Of a DNA stretch of 28,695 nt, positions 1 to 9,166 are shown in pieces. The DNA is taken from positions 1 to 28,695 of the forward strand of contig JBEKFZ010000054.1 of NCBI GenBank assembly GCA_050013075.1. The letters are read 5' to 3'. Both the position numbers and the translations under genes were made by a program. Origin of the DNA: JBEKIK01 sp050013075 (GTDB lineage: Bacteria > Planctomycetota > Planctomycetia > Pirellulales > Thermoguttaceae). The notes beneath the pieces are model-generated. The model worked only from the letters and a program-made list of their open reading frames with translations, had not been told where the DNA came from and searched no databases. Numbering within the stretch: position 1 is the stretch's first letter; each line of letters begins with the position of its first letter.

Positions 1-129
1 GCCCATACAGGACATTATCTATGGTTTTTTTGTGTTGTCAAGTATCAGGTTTTATTTCAGCGCCAAAATTTTGAATCGTCACACGCTAGTTGTCCGTTGT
101 ACGTAGAAAAGGGTGTCAAGACCCGCCTA

Positions 130-158
130 TTGACACTATTTCTTGCCCAAACTAGACT
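130..158 (+). promoter_or_regulatory. Sigma-70-type promoter of the tRNA-Gly gene
   Basis: A consensus -35 box TTGACA (130-135) is followed after 17 bases by TAGACT (153-158), which matches four of six bases of the -10 consensus. Transcription would begin near 165, about 43 bases before the mature tRNA. The match and spacing are seen directly; promoter activity is inferred. No gene is visible in positions 1-129. Confidence 0.6.
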
Positions 159-207
159 AAAGGAACTTACTGGAAAAGGCTTAAAAACAGGCTTTTTCGC
201 AAGTTAC

Positions 208-282
<75 letters not shown>

Positions 283-624
283 AGTTAAATATTTTCAGCA
301 AAAGGAATTACGGCGAGACATAAATTGAGATTAAAAAGAACGTGGGATGGTATAAATCTCGCCGTTTCAACGTCATACATTGGATTCAGGATGGTGAAGT
401 GGCTCGCGGAAGCCAATTTCTGCCGCGGTATTGCCACATGGAAAACCAATCAAGAACAAAGGCATGTTTATCGTGCTACATGATGGTGTGTGTCCAATAA
501 GAATATCTATTTACAGTGTGGAGACTTACTCCGCCGCCAGTGCGACATCGCCGTTGGTCACACTCAAATCAAGCATCGCAATCTAACCTGAATCTGGCTC
601 TTATACTTTTAACTAGGGATTAGA
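283..624. other. Gap between tRNA-Gly and the rhamnosidase; one inverted repeat
   Basis: No credible gene is seen in these 342 bases. A perfect 8-bp inverted repeat, CGGCGAGA (311-318) and TCTCGCCG (357-364), is separated by 38 bases. AGGGA (613-617) lies 7 bases before the rhamnosidase start and can serve as its ribosome binding site. No clear promoter was found. Confidence 0.5.
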
Positions 625-3600
625 ATGAAATCTATCCTGACAACTCTGATCTTGCTGACAGCATTTACCGGCAAAACATCAGCCCTTACACTGGTAAATC
701 TTTGCTGCGAGTATCGCGTAAATCCGCTGGGTGTGGATGTAGAGAAGCCCAGGCTGAGTTGGCAGATGACCACGGCCCAGGGCGAGCGGCAGTGCTCCCA
801 GGCGACTTATCAGATCATGGTCAGCGATCCCAATGGCACGGTGGTTTGGGATACCGGGAAAGTCGCTGATAGCAGATCCCTCGGGATTACATACAGCGGA
901 ACTGCTCTTGCGGATACTACCTGTTACCACTGGACGGTCACAGTTTGGAATCAGACCGGAACCGCAGCCAGCGCCAGTTCATGGTTTGAGACTGGTTTGA
1001 TGAACCCCGCCCAGTCGGCTTGGGGCAGCGCGACCTGGATTGGCGGCGGTCCTGAGGACCTCGTCCTGTATGCCCCCTACCTGTCCGTCTTCAATCTAAA
1101 ATGCAAGACGGCCATTGCTGAGGGCAGCACCAAGGCTGGCCTCGTCTTTGGCGCAAACGATCCGCGCCTGATGGACAGGAACAAGAACATTTTTCAGCTC
1201 GAAAATCCAAGGAACCAGAGCTATATCAAAATCGAACTGGATATTGCGGCCGTCGACGGCACCGCGGACGGAAAAGCCAGGCTCAACGTATACCGTGCCG
1301 GATACACTCCAAATGATTCTCCGAACCGCCCGTTAAGGACATTCGAAGTTGGCACCCAGATCGTCAACCAAGGCAACAAACACAAAGAGCACACCCTGGC
1401 CATCCGCAACGAACTGGGGCTGGTCTACCTAACCCTGGACGGCATCGCAAATTTCGTCAACCCGGACACTCGCGGACGTGGCGTATCCGTGGGCGTCAAT
1501 CCACTGGGTACAGGTGGCGATTTCGTCACCTTCGGCATGCTATGCAACATCGGCTTTGCTGTCGACCCCGGCCAGAAGGCATCCTTCTCCGACCTCACCG
1601 TCTCCCACGTCCGTGCGCCCGGCAATACCATCTTCTCTGAAGACCTGACCAAGCCCGCGTATGAAGGCATCTACCGTACCTTCGCATCCGACGCAGCCTC
1701 GGGACTCACGATCGAGGGTGGCGTATACGTCGTGTCAGGAGGTCCCAACGGCGCACTGATCGTCACCGATCCCAGCCACAACGCGATGCCGATGCTCCGC
1801 ACCCGCTTCACTACCGCCGCAAATAAGAAGATCGCCGCCGCCCGCCTCTACGTCACCTCCCGCGGCATCTACGAAATCTATCTCAACGGCCACCGCGTGG
1901 GAGACGACTACTTCAACCCCGGCTGCACTCAGTATAACCGCACCCACCTCTATCAGACGTATGACGTCACCTCCATGCTCACCAGCGGCCCCAACGCCAT
2001 CGGTGCCATGCTAGGCGAGGGCTGGTGGAGCGGTCTGCTGAGTTATGGCACCGTCTGGAACCATTTCGGCGACCGCCAGTCGCTCCTGGCCAAACTGGTT
2101 ATCTCCTATGACGACGGCTCAAAGGAAGTCATCGGCACCAACGATACCGATTGGAAGTACTTCAACCGCGGCCCGGTCGTCTACAGCAGCTGGTACATCG
2201 GCGAAATCTACGACGCAGCCCACGAGGCGACCGTGCGTGACTGGGCCACCCCCGACTACGACGATCGCGCATGGAAGAAGGCTGTGAAGGCCGACCTCCA
2301 AGGCACCGCTTACGTTGCTGCCGACATGCCCTACGAGATGCTTTCGCTGCGTGGCCAAATCGGCAACCCCGCCGGCGTTTTCAAAACACTCACGGCCAAG
2401 AGCGTCGAGGAAGTCCGCAAGGGCGTCTATGTCTACGATATGGGCCAAAATTTCGTCGGCGTCCCCCGCATCTCCATCGCCAACTGCAAGGCTGGTCAAA
2501 AGATGATTGTGCGCTTCGCCGAGATGCTCTATCCCGATCTTCCGGCCTCCGGCAAAAATGTTGGCATGATCATGGCGGAAAACTACCGCGCCGCCCTGAG
2601 CCAGGACGTCTACACCCTGTGCGACGGGCCACAGGTGTTCCAGCCGCATTTCACCTCCCACGGCGGCCGCTACATTGAAATCACCGGCCTAGACGCGCCC
2701 CTCCCATTGGACGCCGTGCAGGGCCTCGTGATCAGCTCCGTACGTCAGCTCGCCGCGCACTATGAAACCTCCAATCCAAAGGTGAATCAACTATGGTCCA
2801 ACCTCGTCTGGTCCAACGTGGGCAACTTCCTCTGTATCCCTACCGACTGCCCACAGCGCAACGAGCGCATGGGCTGGTCGGGCGACATCAGCGTCTTTTC
2901 ACGCACCGCCACCTACCTTTCCAATGCCGACCAGTTTCTGCGCCGCCATATGTTTGCCATGCGCGATGTACAGTCTAACCAGGGACGGTTCACCGACGTA
3001 GCGCCCATCGGCGGCGGCTTCGGCGGACTCCTATGGGGCAGCGCGGGAATCACCGTACCTTGGGAGGCCTATCAGCAGTACGGCGACGTGGGCCTGCTGC
3101 AAGAACACTATCCCGCCATGGTCGCCTACATGAATTACCTTGCTACAACCACCAACGCCGACACCGGAATCAGCTCCGACAGTCAGCTTGGCGACTGGCT
3201 GGGACCGCAGAACAACCAGCTCGGCTCTTCCTATCTTAGTACCGCCTATCACATTTTCGACCTGGAGATCATGACCAGGGTGGCCGAAATCCTCGGCAAA
3301 AGGGAAGACGCCGCGAAGTATCGAAGCCAGTACGACGACCTGAAGGGCAAGTTCAATCGGACCTTCGTGAGCGCTGACAAGAAGGTCGTCTCGCCGGCCG
3401 GCGGCAGCAGGGGTGGCCGGGGCGGCGCGCCGGCAGGAGGGGGCCGGATGTCCGATACACAGACCGCCTATGCCGTGGGGCTGGCACTGAACGCCTTCAG
3501 CGAAGAGAACGTCCCTGCAATGGTTGAGAATCTAAAGGCGGCCGTGGAGCGAGAGAACACAGACGACCAGGGCGTCGCGCGTCCAGCGTACTCTCTCATG

Positions 3601-4188
3601 ACCGGCTTCATCGGCACCGCCTGGATCAGCAACGCCCTCTCCGACCACGGCCTCACGGACCTGGCATACCGCCAACTCCAGAATAACCAGTATCCCTCGT
3701 GGCTGTACTCGGTTGACCAGGGCGCTACGACCATTTGGGAACGCCTCAACGGCTACACCGTCGAAAACGGCTTCGGCGGCAATAACCGCATGAACTCTTT
3801 CAATCACTATTCCTTTGGCTCTGTTGGCCAGTGGATGATCGCCAACTCCCTCGGCATCCAGCGCGACGAACCAGGCTTCCACAGGTTCATCCTCCGCCCC
3901 GAGCCCGATCCCACCGGCCAAATGACCTGGGCCAGGGGCTACTACGATTCGCCTTACGGCAGAATCAGCAGCGAATGGAAGATAGACGCCGGCGTCCTCA
4001 CCTACACTGCCACCATCCCGCCCAACACCACCGCGACCTTGTACCTGCCCGCAAAAGCCGCTGACGCAATCACCGAAAGCGGACAACCGATTGCCAACGT
4101 CAAGTCTGTGCGCGCCGTGAAGTACGAAGGCGGAAGGCTTGTCTGTGAACTCGGGTCAGGCACCTATCTCTTTGTTTCACCGCAGTAG
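625..4188 (+). CDS. Secreted alpha-L-rhamnosidase, GH78 family
   Basis: This 1187-residue protein is predicted to release terminal L-rhamnose from plant or algal glycans outside the cytoplasm. Residues 1-20 form a signal peptide ending in TSA. Residues 21-130 contain the N-terminal fibronectin-like region typical of GH78 (CEYRVNPLGVD, PRLSW). About 135-340 is a beta-rich insert resembling a concanavalin/LamG-type fold. About 350-640 holds the carbohydrate-binding beta domains (RGIYEIYLNGHRVG, GEGWWSG). The (alpha/alpha)6 catalytic domain follows with the family signature DCPQRNERMGW at 741-751 and SGD after it, then TTIWERLNGYT around 1035-1045 and FNHYSFG around 1059-1065. The acidic residues in these motifs (D741, E747, D754, E1039) are the candidate catalytic ones. 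A Gly/Arg-rich loop at about 928-941 is unusual. The gene is the only cargo between the 45-bp tRNA repeats. It is longer than typical GH78 enzymes (about 900 residues) because of the insert. Confidence 0.93.
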   Translation: MKSILTTLILLTAFTGKTSALTLVNLCCEYRVNPLGVDVEKPRLSWQMTTAQGERQCSQATYQIMVSDPNGTVVWDTGKVADSRSLGITYSGTALADTTCYHWTVTVWNQTGTAASASSWFETGLMNPAQSAWGSATWIGGGPEDLVLYAPYLSVFNLKCKTAIAEGSTKAGLVFGANDPRLMDRNKNIFQLENPRNQSYIKIELDIAAVDGTADGKARLNVYRAGYTPNDSPNRPLRTFEVGTQIVNQGNKHKEHTLAIRNELGLVYLTLDGIANFVNPDTRGRGVSVGVNPLGTGGDFVTFGMLCNIGFAVDPGQKASFSDLTVSHVRAPGNTIFSEDLTKPAYEGIYRTFASDAASGLTIEGGVYVVSGGPNGALIVTDPSHNAMPMLRTRFTTAANKKIAAARLYVTSRGIYEIYLNGHRVGDDYFNPGCTQYNRTHLYQTYDVTSMLTSGPNAIGAMLGEGWWSGLLSYGTVWNHFGDRQSLLAKLVISYDDGSKEVIGTNDTDWKYFNRGPVVYSSWYIGEIYDAAHEATVRDWATPDYDDRAWKKAVKADLQGTAYVAADMPYEMLSLRGQIGNPAGVFKTLTAKSVEEVRKGVYVYDMGQNFVGVPRISIANCKAGQKMIVRFAEMLYPDLPASGKNVGMIMAENYRAALSQDVYTLCDGPQVFQPHFTSHGGRYIEITGLDAPLPLDAVQGLVISSVRQLAAHYETSNPKVNQLWSNLVWSNVGNFLCIPTDCPQRNERMGWSGDISVFSRTATYLSNADQFLRRHMFAMRDVQSNQGRFTDVAPIGGGFGGLLWGSAGITVPWEAYQQYGDVGLLQEHYPAMVAYMNYLATTTNADTGISSDSQLGDWLGPQNNQLGSSYLSTAYHIFDLEIMTRVAEILGKREDAAKYRSQYDDLKGKFNRTFVSADKKVVSPAGGSRGGRGGAPAGGGRMSDTQTAYAVGLALNAFSEENVPAMVENLKAAVERENTDDQGVARPAYSLMTGFIGTAWISNALSDHGLTDLAYRQLQNNQYPSWLYSVDQGATTIWERLNGYTVENGFGGNNRMNSFNHYSFGSVGQWMIANSLGIQRDEPGFHRFILRPEPDPTGQMTWARGYYDSPYGRISSEWKIDAGVLTYTATIPPNTTATLYLPAKAADAITESGQPIANVKSVRAVKYEGGRLVCELGSGTYLFVSPQ

Positions 4189-4440
4189 CCCTAACAAAAA
4201 GTTCTTTAGGCGTGCTGTTGCCATCCTGATTTGATTGGAGAAGAAGCCCTTAAAAGAAATCGCCAAATCGCTACCGCGCAATCACTGGCCGATGTCCGCA
4301 ATACGAGCGAGCGACTAGTTCGCGTATTTTTGAGGGTGTGACGGTATGTGGGACGGAATACTTGCCTAAACCTGGAAAATGTGTAAAATTTAGAAATCAC
4401 AAGTGCAGAAATCCAAGGTGGATACGGCTAGAACGCCTCA

Positions 4441-4485
4441 TTCCCAAGCTGGACGTCGCGGGTTCGAGCCCCGTCTCCCGCTCTT
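4441..4485 (+). repeat. 45-bp direct repeat, copy 2 (tRNA-Gly 3' fragment, att-like site)
   Basis: This is an exact copy of 238-282 with no 5' half of a tRNA before it, so it is not a functional tRNA gene. It lies 118 bases before an integrase start, the usual place for an integrase next to its attachment site. The simplest reading is that an integrase-bearing element first entered tRNA-Gly, and a second insertion carrying the rhamnosidase later entered the same tRNA and pushed this fragment away. No third copy was found in the window. Confidence 0.85.
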
Positions 4486-4518
4486 GAAATAAACCTCGCC
4501 GAAATTTGGAGTTAAGTT

Positions 4519-4594
4519 ACCTGCCGATGGTCGGCAGTGCGGCCTGTAAGTTGACGGAAATAGGGGTAGTAACTACCCCCGCTTACTTAAAGGA
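4519..4594 (+). promoter_or_regulatory. Integrase leader with two inverted repeats (copy 1)
   Basis: Two perfect inverted repeats precede the integrase: CTGCCGA-TGG-TCGGCAG (4521-4537) and GGGGTAGT-A-ACTACCCC (4563-4579). AAAGGA at 4589-4594 is a ribosome binding site 9 bases before ATG 4604. The segment 4519-4560 recurs at 18996-19037 with only two differences, again just downstream of a tRNA 3' fragment. The repeats are seen directly; a role as integrase arm-binding sites or as an operator is inferred. Confidence 0.65.
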
Positions 4595-4603
4595 CGCATT
4601 GCA

Positions 4604-5287
4604 ATGGTTTCGACGAAAAATTCTGTTCCGAAGTATTGTCTACACAAGGGTAGTGGGCAGGCGTACGTTAAAATCAAGGGCAAGCGGTTCTATCTCGGCC
4701 TGCATGGCACCACAGAGAGCAAAGGACGCTATTTCCATTTCATTGCTGAACTGGCAGCTACGCCCCTTGAGGTCTCCACGATATGGAAATCCGCTAACGA
4801 TCTGACGATCACCGAACTGATTGCCACCTATTGGCAACACGCGGAGAGCTACTATCAGAAAAATGGCTGCCCCTCTCGCCACCTTCATGCAATCCGTGTT
4901 GCTCTAAAGCGACTCAGGACTTTGTATGGTGACATTCCGGCGGCTGATTTTTCGCCCCGTTCCCTCAAAACCTTACGGGAGACGATCATCGAAGCCGGAT
5001 ATTGTCGGCGATATGTCAACAAACAGATCGAGCTTATCCGGCAGATGTTCAGATGGGGAGCAAGCGAGGAGCTTGTGCCCATCCTGGTCTATCAGGGCTT
5101 AACAACGGTTGTCGGTCTGCGAATGGGTAGATCCGCTGCCCGAGAGACAAAGCCCATTGGGCCAGTCGCTGATGATGTGGTTGAAGCCACGCTGCCCTAC
5201 CTGCCCCCAGTGATCAACGATATGGTGCGTCTCCAGAGATTGACTGGGATGCACCTGAATTGCCGGACCGGCCGCGATTGGATTTAA
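4604..5287 (+). pseudogene. Tyrosine recombinase/integrase, truncated before its catalytic domain
   Basis: The 227-residue product starts with a small beta-rich, arm-binding-like region (SVPKYCLHKGSGQAYVKIKG, 7-26), followed by a helical core-binding domain around 65-160 (TITELIATYWQHAE, RSLKTLRETIIEAGYCRRYVN). It then enters the catalytic domain at DMVRLQRLTGM (about 206-216). Relatives continue from TGM into Arg, the first catalytic residue; here His follows and the frame leaves the family immediately. The Arg, His, Arg and Tyr catalytic residues are all absent, so it cannot recombine DNA. True homology ends near 5251 and the last dozen residues are out-of-frame helicase sequence. It sits directly after the tRNA-Gly fragment, as expected for the integrase of an element that used this tRNA. 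Confidence 0.85.
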
Positions 5288-6543
5288 TCAACGTCAAGAA
5301 CGGCATGGTCAGAGTAATTGACGGCGTGTTACTTCCACACGATCCGAAATATCTGTCAGTGGTACAATTGCCGGACGAATATATTCCGGTGGCGACGTGT
5401 CCGAATATCGAAGCCTTTGTAAAAAGTACATTCCCGGCTGATGCCTATGACCTAGCGTGGGAGATCCCCGGCGTGCTCATGGTACCAGCAACGTGGTTGC
5501 AAAAAGCGATTTTACTTTTAGGTGAAGGGTGCAACGGCAAATCGGTTTGGTTATCTCTAATTACACGGTTTCTCGGTCGGCGCAATATAGCCGCTATTCC
5601 ACTTCACAAGCTGGAAATAGATAAATTTTCCGTTTCCCGGCTGGTTGGAAAACTCGCCAATATATGCGCCGATCTTCCAAGTGAACATCTTGCGGGAACA
5701 TCAACCTTTAAGGCGCTAACAGGCGGCGATACACTGAACGCCGAGTACAAGTTTAAGGATTCATTCGACCTGGAGCCGTTTGCCCGGCTGGTTTTCTCCG
5801 CAAATCATCCACCGCGAAGTGCGGATAGTTCGACCGCGTTCTTTCGTCGATGGGTGGTGATCCCCTTTGACCACACTTTCGGACCAGATGAACAGATACC
5901 GCGTGACGTGTTTGATGCCCGGTTGCAATCGCCCGGCGAATTATCAGGGCTTCTTAATAAGGCGCTCGAGGGGTTGCGCCGGGTCGAAAAGCAACGACGA
6001 TTTTCCGATCCGCCGTCCGTTCAAGAGGCATGGCGGGATTTTCACTCTACAACCGATCCCCTGGCCGTTTGGCTGGACCGCTACACGATTGATGATCCTG
6101 ATTCATTCGTCACCAAACAAGCCCTTAGAGTAGCCTACAACGCGGCCGTGGAGCGCGAAGGCCGACCAGCAATGACCGCTAAGGCGTTTGGCCAAACCCT
6201 CTATAGGTTGCGCTCAAACATCGAAGAACGGCAACGCACAGTAGCCGGTAAGACCCAGTGGTGTTATGTCGGCATAGGGATGACTCACCGAGATGATAAC
6301 TCACTAGGTTCACTGGATTCACGGGATTCTCCCTTATCTATCGCACGGAACGAAAAAGAGGGAGGGGAGGGAGTATTAGGCGCAATAGTGCACCCCAATA
6401 GGGAAAATGCCGTGAATCCAGTGAATCCCGTGAACTGTTCCCATACCAATGTCCAGGAGTTTTCCACCCATGACGGCTATGTCAACGTGCAATGCCGCGA
6501 CTGTGGCGAGTGGTTGCCGTGTAAAAAGGAACCAACGGAATGA
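5260..6543 (+). pseudogene. P4-type phage/plasmid primase-helicase, C-terminal SF3 helicase part only
   Basis: The reading frame gives 427 residues from TTG 5260, but that start is a by-product of a deletion. The frame is already open upstream inside the integrase fragment, and the primase half is gone. What remains starts with the linker typical of P4/D5-type proteins (LINVKNGMVRVIDGVLLPHDP, about 9-29) and continues into a superfamily 3 helicase: Walker A GEGCNGKS (88-95), Walker B region ICADLP (135-140), sensor FSAN (179-182) and RRWVVIPFD (196-204). Intact relatives prime and unwind DNA for replication of satellite-like elements. The C-terminus ends in a likely zinc ribbon (CSH at 393-395, CRDCGEWLPC at 412-421). 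It could be read as an intact short helicase if a start were functional, but no ribosome binding site is visible. Confidence 0.8.
6308..6435. repeat. Imperfect 22-bp inverted repeat inside the helicase C-terminal coding region
   Basis: The arm at 6308-6329 and the reverse complement of 6414-6435 match at 20 of 22 bases. Both arms are built from reiterated GTGAATCC / GGATTCAC units, encoding GSLDSRDSP and NAVNPVNPVN. The enclosed sequence includes a purine-rich GGAGGGGAGGGAG run (6361-6373). A hairpin in DNA or mRNA is possible. The arms are seen directly; no function is known to me. Confidence 0.55.
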
Positions 6544-6775
6544 ACCAGATTAAAGCCCTCGAACACGGCGCCACGGCGAGCATCTCTGTTAGCGCGCCTT
6601 TGAAGCAGTTTACCATGTGGCTGTAGATGAAGGTGATCACCGAGGCGGTTTCGTTGTCCGTCAAGAATTCATGTTGCCGTTCAGGCGGGATCTCGCCGGC
6701 ATCATAGTAAGGGCCGTCCTTTAGAAAACGCGGGAACAGCGGGGCGCGGCCGTCTTCATGGATTCTGCCGATGGC
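6544..6775 (-). pseudogene. Unidentified coding fragment fused to the broken hsdR
   Basis: On the minus strand, in a frame shifted relative to hsdR, about 75 residues read like real protein: FPRFLKDGPYYDAGEIPPER, then a helix-forming stretch with TDNETASVITFIYSHMVNC and FKGALTEMLAVAP. It has no start of its own, begins where hsdR loses its family sequence (about 6780) and runs into the end of the oppositely oriented helicase gene near 6544. I do not recognise the family. It is most likely the C-terminal remnant of another gene joined to hsdR by a deletion. Confidence 0.4.
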
Positions 6776-8535
6776 CGCTGTGAGCGCATGGCGGCGAGGA
6801 TGTCCAGTCGGATGTTGAACAGGCGCACCAGAACGGGCAACTCCGGCTGCACGCGGTCTTCGGTCTGCTTGCCGAAGTCGTTCTGCCAGAAGTCCACAAT
6901 CAGGAACTCGGTCTTCTCGCCGTTGGGCAGACGGTCAAGGAAGCGGCACGCCTCCTGGTTGCGCGTGCCGCGGCCGATCATCTGCCAAAGCTTGATACGG
7001 GACTGGACCGGCCTCATGAACACGAGATTCACCACTTCGGGCACGTCGATGCCGGTATCGAGCATGTCAACTGAGACGGTGATGCGCGGTTTGTCCTGCT
7101 TCTTGAACTTGGTGATGAGGCCGTCGCCGTAGGGGCCGTCGTGTACCCGCTCCATGCCGGAGTAGACGACTTGCAGCACGCCGACATGCTCGGGGAACAT
7201 CTCCTCGAACACGTCGCGGATACGTTCCGCGTGATCTTTGGTCATGGCGAACACGATGGTTTTGCCGGGCAAGTGGCCACCGCTGTCCTTAATACATTCT
7301 TCCATGATCTCTTCCCACTGGCGGCGGAGCGTGTCGCGATTGGAGACGAGGACTTCGAGGTCGGTTCCGGCATAATCGAGGTTGTCTGGGTCAATGCCTT
7401 GTTCGATCAGGGCGGCTCGGTCTTCCTCGCTCAGATCAGCCCCCTTGATCCCCTTGCGCTGAAAACCGGTCTGGGCCTGGTAGAGCCGGAAGTCCACAAG
7501 TCGCTTCTCTGCCACGGCTTGCTTGTAGGTGTAAAGGAATGTGGGGGCTTGTTCGCGGCACTCGAAGGTGCGGAAGGTGTCGCGGTCAATGAATGCCGCT
7601 GGGGTTGCCGTCAGGCCGATCATCCGAGCATCGAAGTACTCGATCACCTCGGTGAAGCGATTGAAGATGGAGCGATGAGCCTCATCGAAAATGATCAAAT
7701 CGAAAAACCCGGGACTGAATTTTTCGAAGCAGCGCGCCATCGCCTGGAGTGTAGCCACATAGAGGCGCTTGTCCGGGTCAATGTTGGCCGTGTGGACACG
7801 GACGCGCGGTTCATGGGGCAAGTGTGCCTTGAAGCCGTCGCTGAGGGCCTGCTCCACCAGTGCGTCGCGGTCTGCGAGGAACAACACTTTTTGTGCGCAT
7901 GAACTGCGAAAAAAAATGTCAATCAGGCCCATCGTCGTGCGCGTCTTCCCAGTGCCCGTGGCCATGACCAGCAGGGCGCGGCGTTTCCCAGCGATGAACG
8001 CTTCCGCCACGCGACGGATGGCCTCATGCTGATAGGGACGGTCCATGATAGAGGTGTTAATCGGTGTCTCGGAAAGCGGAGTGTGTTCCTCGCGGATGAA
8101 ATGCAGGCGTTGAAGGTCTGCCGGTGTGAAGAACCCGGCCACCATGCGCGGGTGGGCCAGGCCGACCTCCCAGAACCATGTGGTTAGCCCGTTCGCCATG
8201 AAGCCAAAGGGCGCGAAGGGTTGCTGTTTCACGATCTCCTCTATATACATACGGAGTTGCTCTTCACCTTCGCGCGGGCTGCGCGATGTGCGCTTGGCCT
8301 CGACCACGGATAGAACGAAACCGGATGGCTCGTACAGACAGACGTCGGTGATGCCCGGCGACGGTGTTCCATAGGCCGGCGATGATGACCCACGAACTTG
8401 AGGCGAAGGTGAGGGGTCATAGCCTCTGACGGGGACCTCAAAGCGAACTTGACTGCGGTCACTCAATTTCCAATTCGCCGCCGCAAGCTGAGGGTTTATC
8501 AAAGTCGCGCGAGTTTGTGCCTCGGTCAGATCCAT
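6721..8535 (-). pseudogene. hsdR: Type I restriction endonuclease subunit R, EcoEI type, C-terminally truncated
   Basis: HsdR is the ATP-driven translocase and nuclease of type I restriction systems. The N-terminus MDLTEAQTRATLINPQL is the normal family start. The nuclease core is visible as GITDVCLY (D64) and VVEAKR (E79, K81). Helicase motifs follow: ATGTGKT (192-198), DEAH (284-287), GLTATP (307-312), a long linker, DMLDTGIDVP (490-499) and WQMIGRGTR (517-525). Family sequence stops near residue 583, after LDILAAM. The remaining residues are out of frame and the C-terminal domain that docks on the methylase is missing; full-length relatives run to roughly 750-800 residues. No hsdM or hsdS lies nearby and no good ribosome binding site precedes it, so it is an orphan and very probably inactive. 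Confidence 0.88.
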
Positions 8536-8962
8536 GAATCACACCAGTGCCGAGAGAACGGAAATGCTGTCACGACTGTTTGCTGCAACACCAACGCGGT
8601 TCCACACCATCCTCCGCGCACACAAGTTAGCCAGTTTATTGTAGCCCCAGTGTGGGGGGGCTGCAAGAGGCCCCATCCAGTAATATATGATGTGGTCGAG
8701 GAGATGGTGGACGAGTGGAATGAATTCAACACAGCCATTCAGGAACTGGCAGTTGCCAGTTGTAAACAACAGTTAAAAACCGTTGCATTGATAGGCCACT
8801 TGCCGGTGCATCTCTACCAGACGAGTCCACTTCTGCCCAAGATTCCTCGTGGGCATCGTTTGATGGAATCGAAAAGGTGCGTCGAAAAAGGGGTGGTTTG
8901 ATGGGACTCCCAGAAAAGGGATGACTTGATGAAACAGATCAGGCAAAGCGAGTTCCGCGCGC
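8536..8962. other. Gap with palindromes between hsdR and the ligase fragment
   Basis: No convincing gene is visible. It contains a perfect 18-bp palindrome, AACTGGCA-GT-TGCCAGTT (8744-8761), and a GC-rich hairpin AGCCCC/GGGGCT (8643-8648 with 8657-8662). The right part (8829-8935) holds three copies of a degenerate TTTGATGG-type repeat. The palindrome could be a regulator site, but nothing links it to a neighbour. Confidence 0.5.
8829..8935. repeat. Dispersed degenerate repeat, copy A (TTTGAYGG family)
   Basis: Contains TTTGATGG at about 8859 and 8897 and a weaker CTTGATGA at about 8926. The stretch from 8829 aligns over roughly 80 bases with 15598-15677, and most differences are transitions. 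On the minus strand both copies translate to a related pattern, PxNHxxFxxPxRxxQTxPxRxxG, so they may be remnants of one coding sequence or element end. See copies at 15555-15677 and 18528-18569. Confidence 0.45.
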
Positions 8963-9122
8963 ATGGACGCAGAATCGCTCGGTGGCGAGGGGCTGATACT
9001 CAGGCAGCCGGGATCGCAGTACAAGGCCGGTCGCTCGAACACGTTGCTCAAAATCAAAAGCATGCACGATGCCGAAGGCCGCGTCGTCGAACATCTGCCA
9101 GGCAAGGGCCGCCATGCCGGTC
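8963..9122 (+). pseudogene. ATP-dependent DNA ligase fragment
   Basis: About 53 residues, starting MDAESLGGEGLILRQPGSQY and continuing to EHLPGKGRHAGR, match the segment of ATP-dependent DNA ligases around nucleotidyltransferase motifs IV and V (GGEGLxLRxPGSxY; TLLKIKS) and the start of the OB-fold domain. Upstream parts with the active-site lysine and the rest of the OB-fold are absent. The open frame continues for over 500 more codons, but only as antisense of the GH13 gene. This is a relic carried in with neighbouring mobile DNA, not a working ligase. Confidence 0.75.
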
Positions 9123-9166
9123 GACAAGAACATTGGCAAGGTCTTATCCGTATTCATCCGTGGCCA

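Noticed and set aside
4441..4485. A second tRNA-Gly gene
   Set aside because: Only the part from the anticodon loop onward is present; there is no 5' acceptor strand or D arm before it.
7141..7902. A 253-codon plus-strand frame
   Set aside because: It is antisense to the helicase motifs of hsdR.
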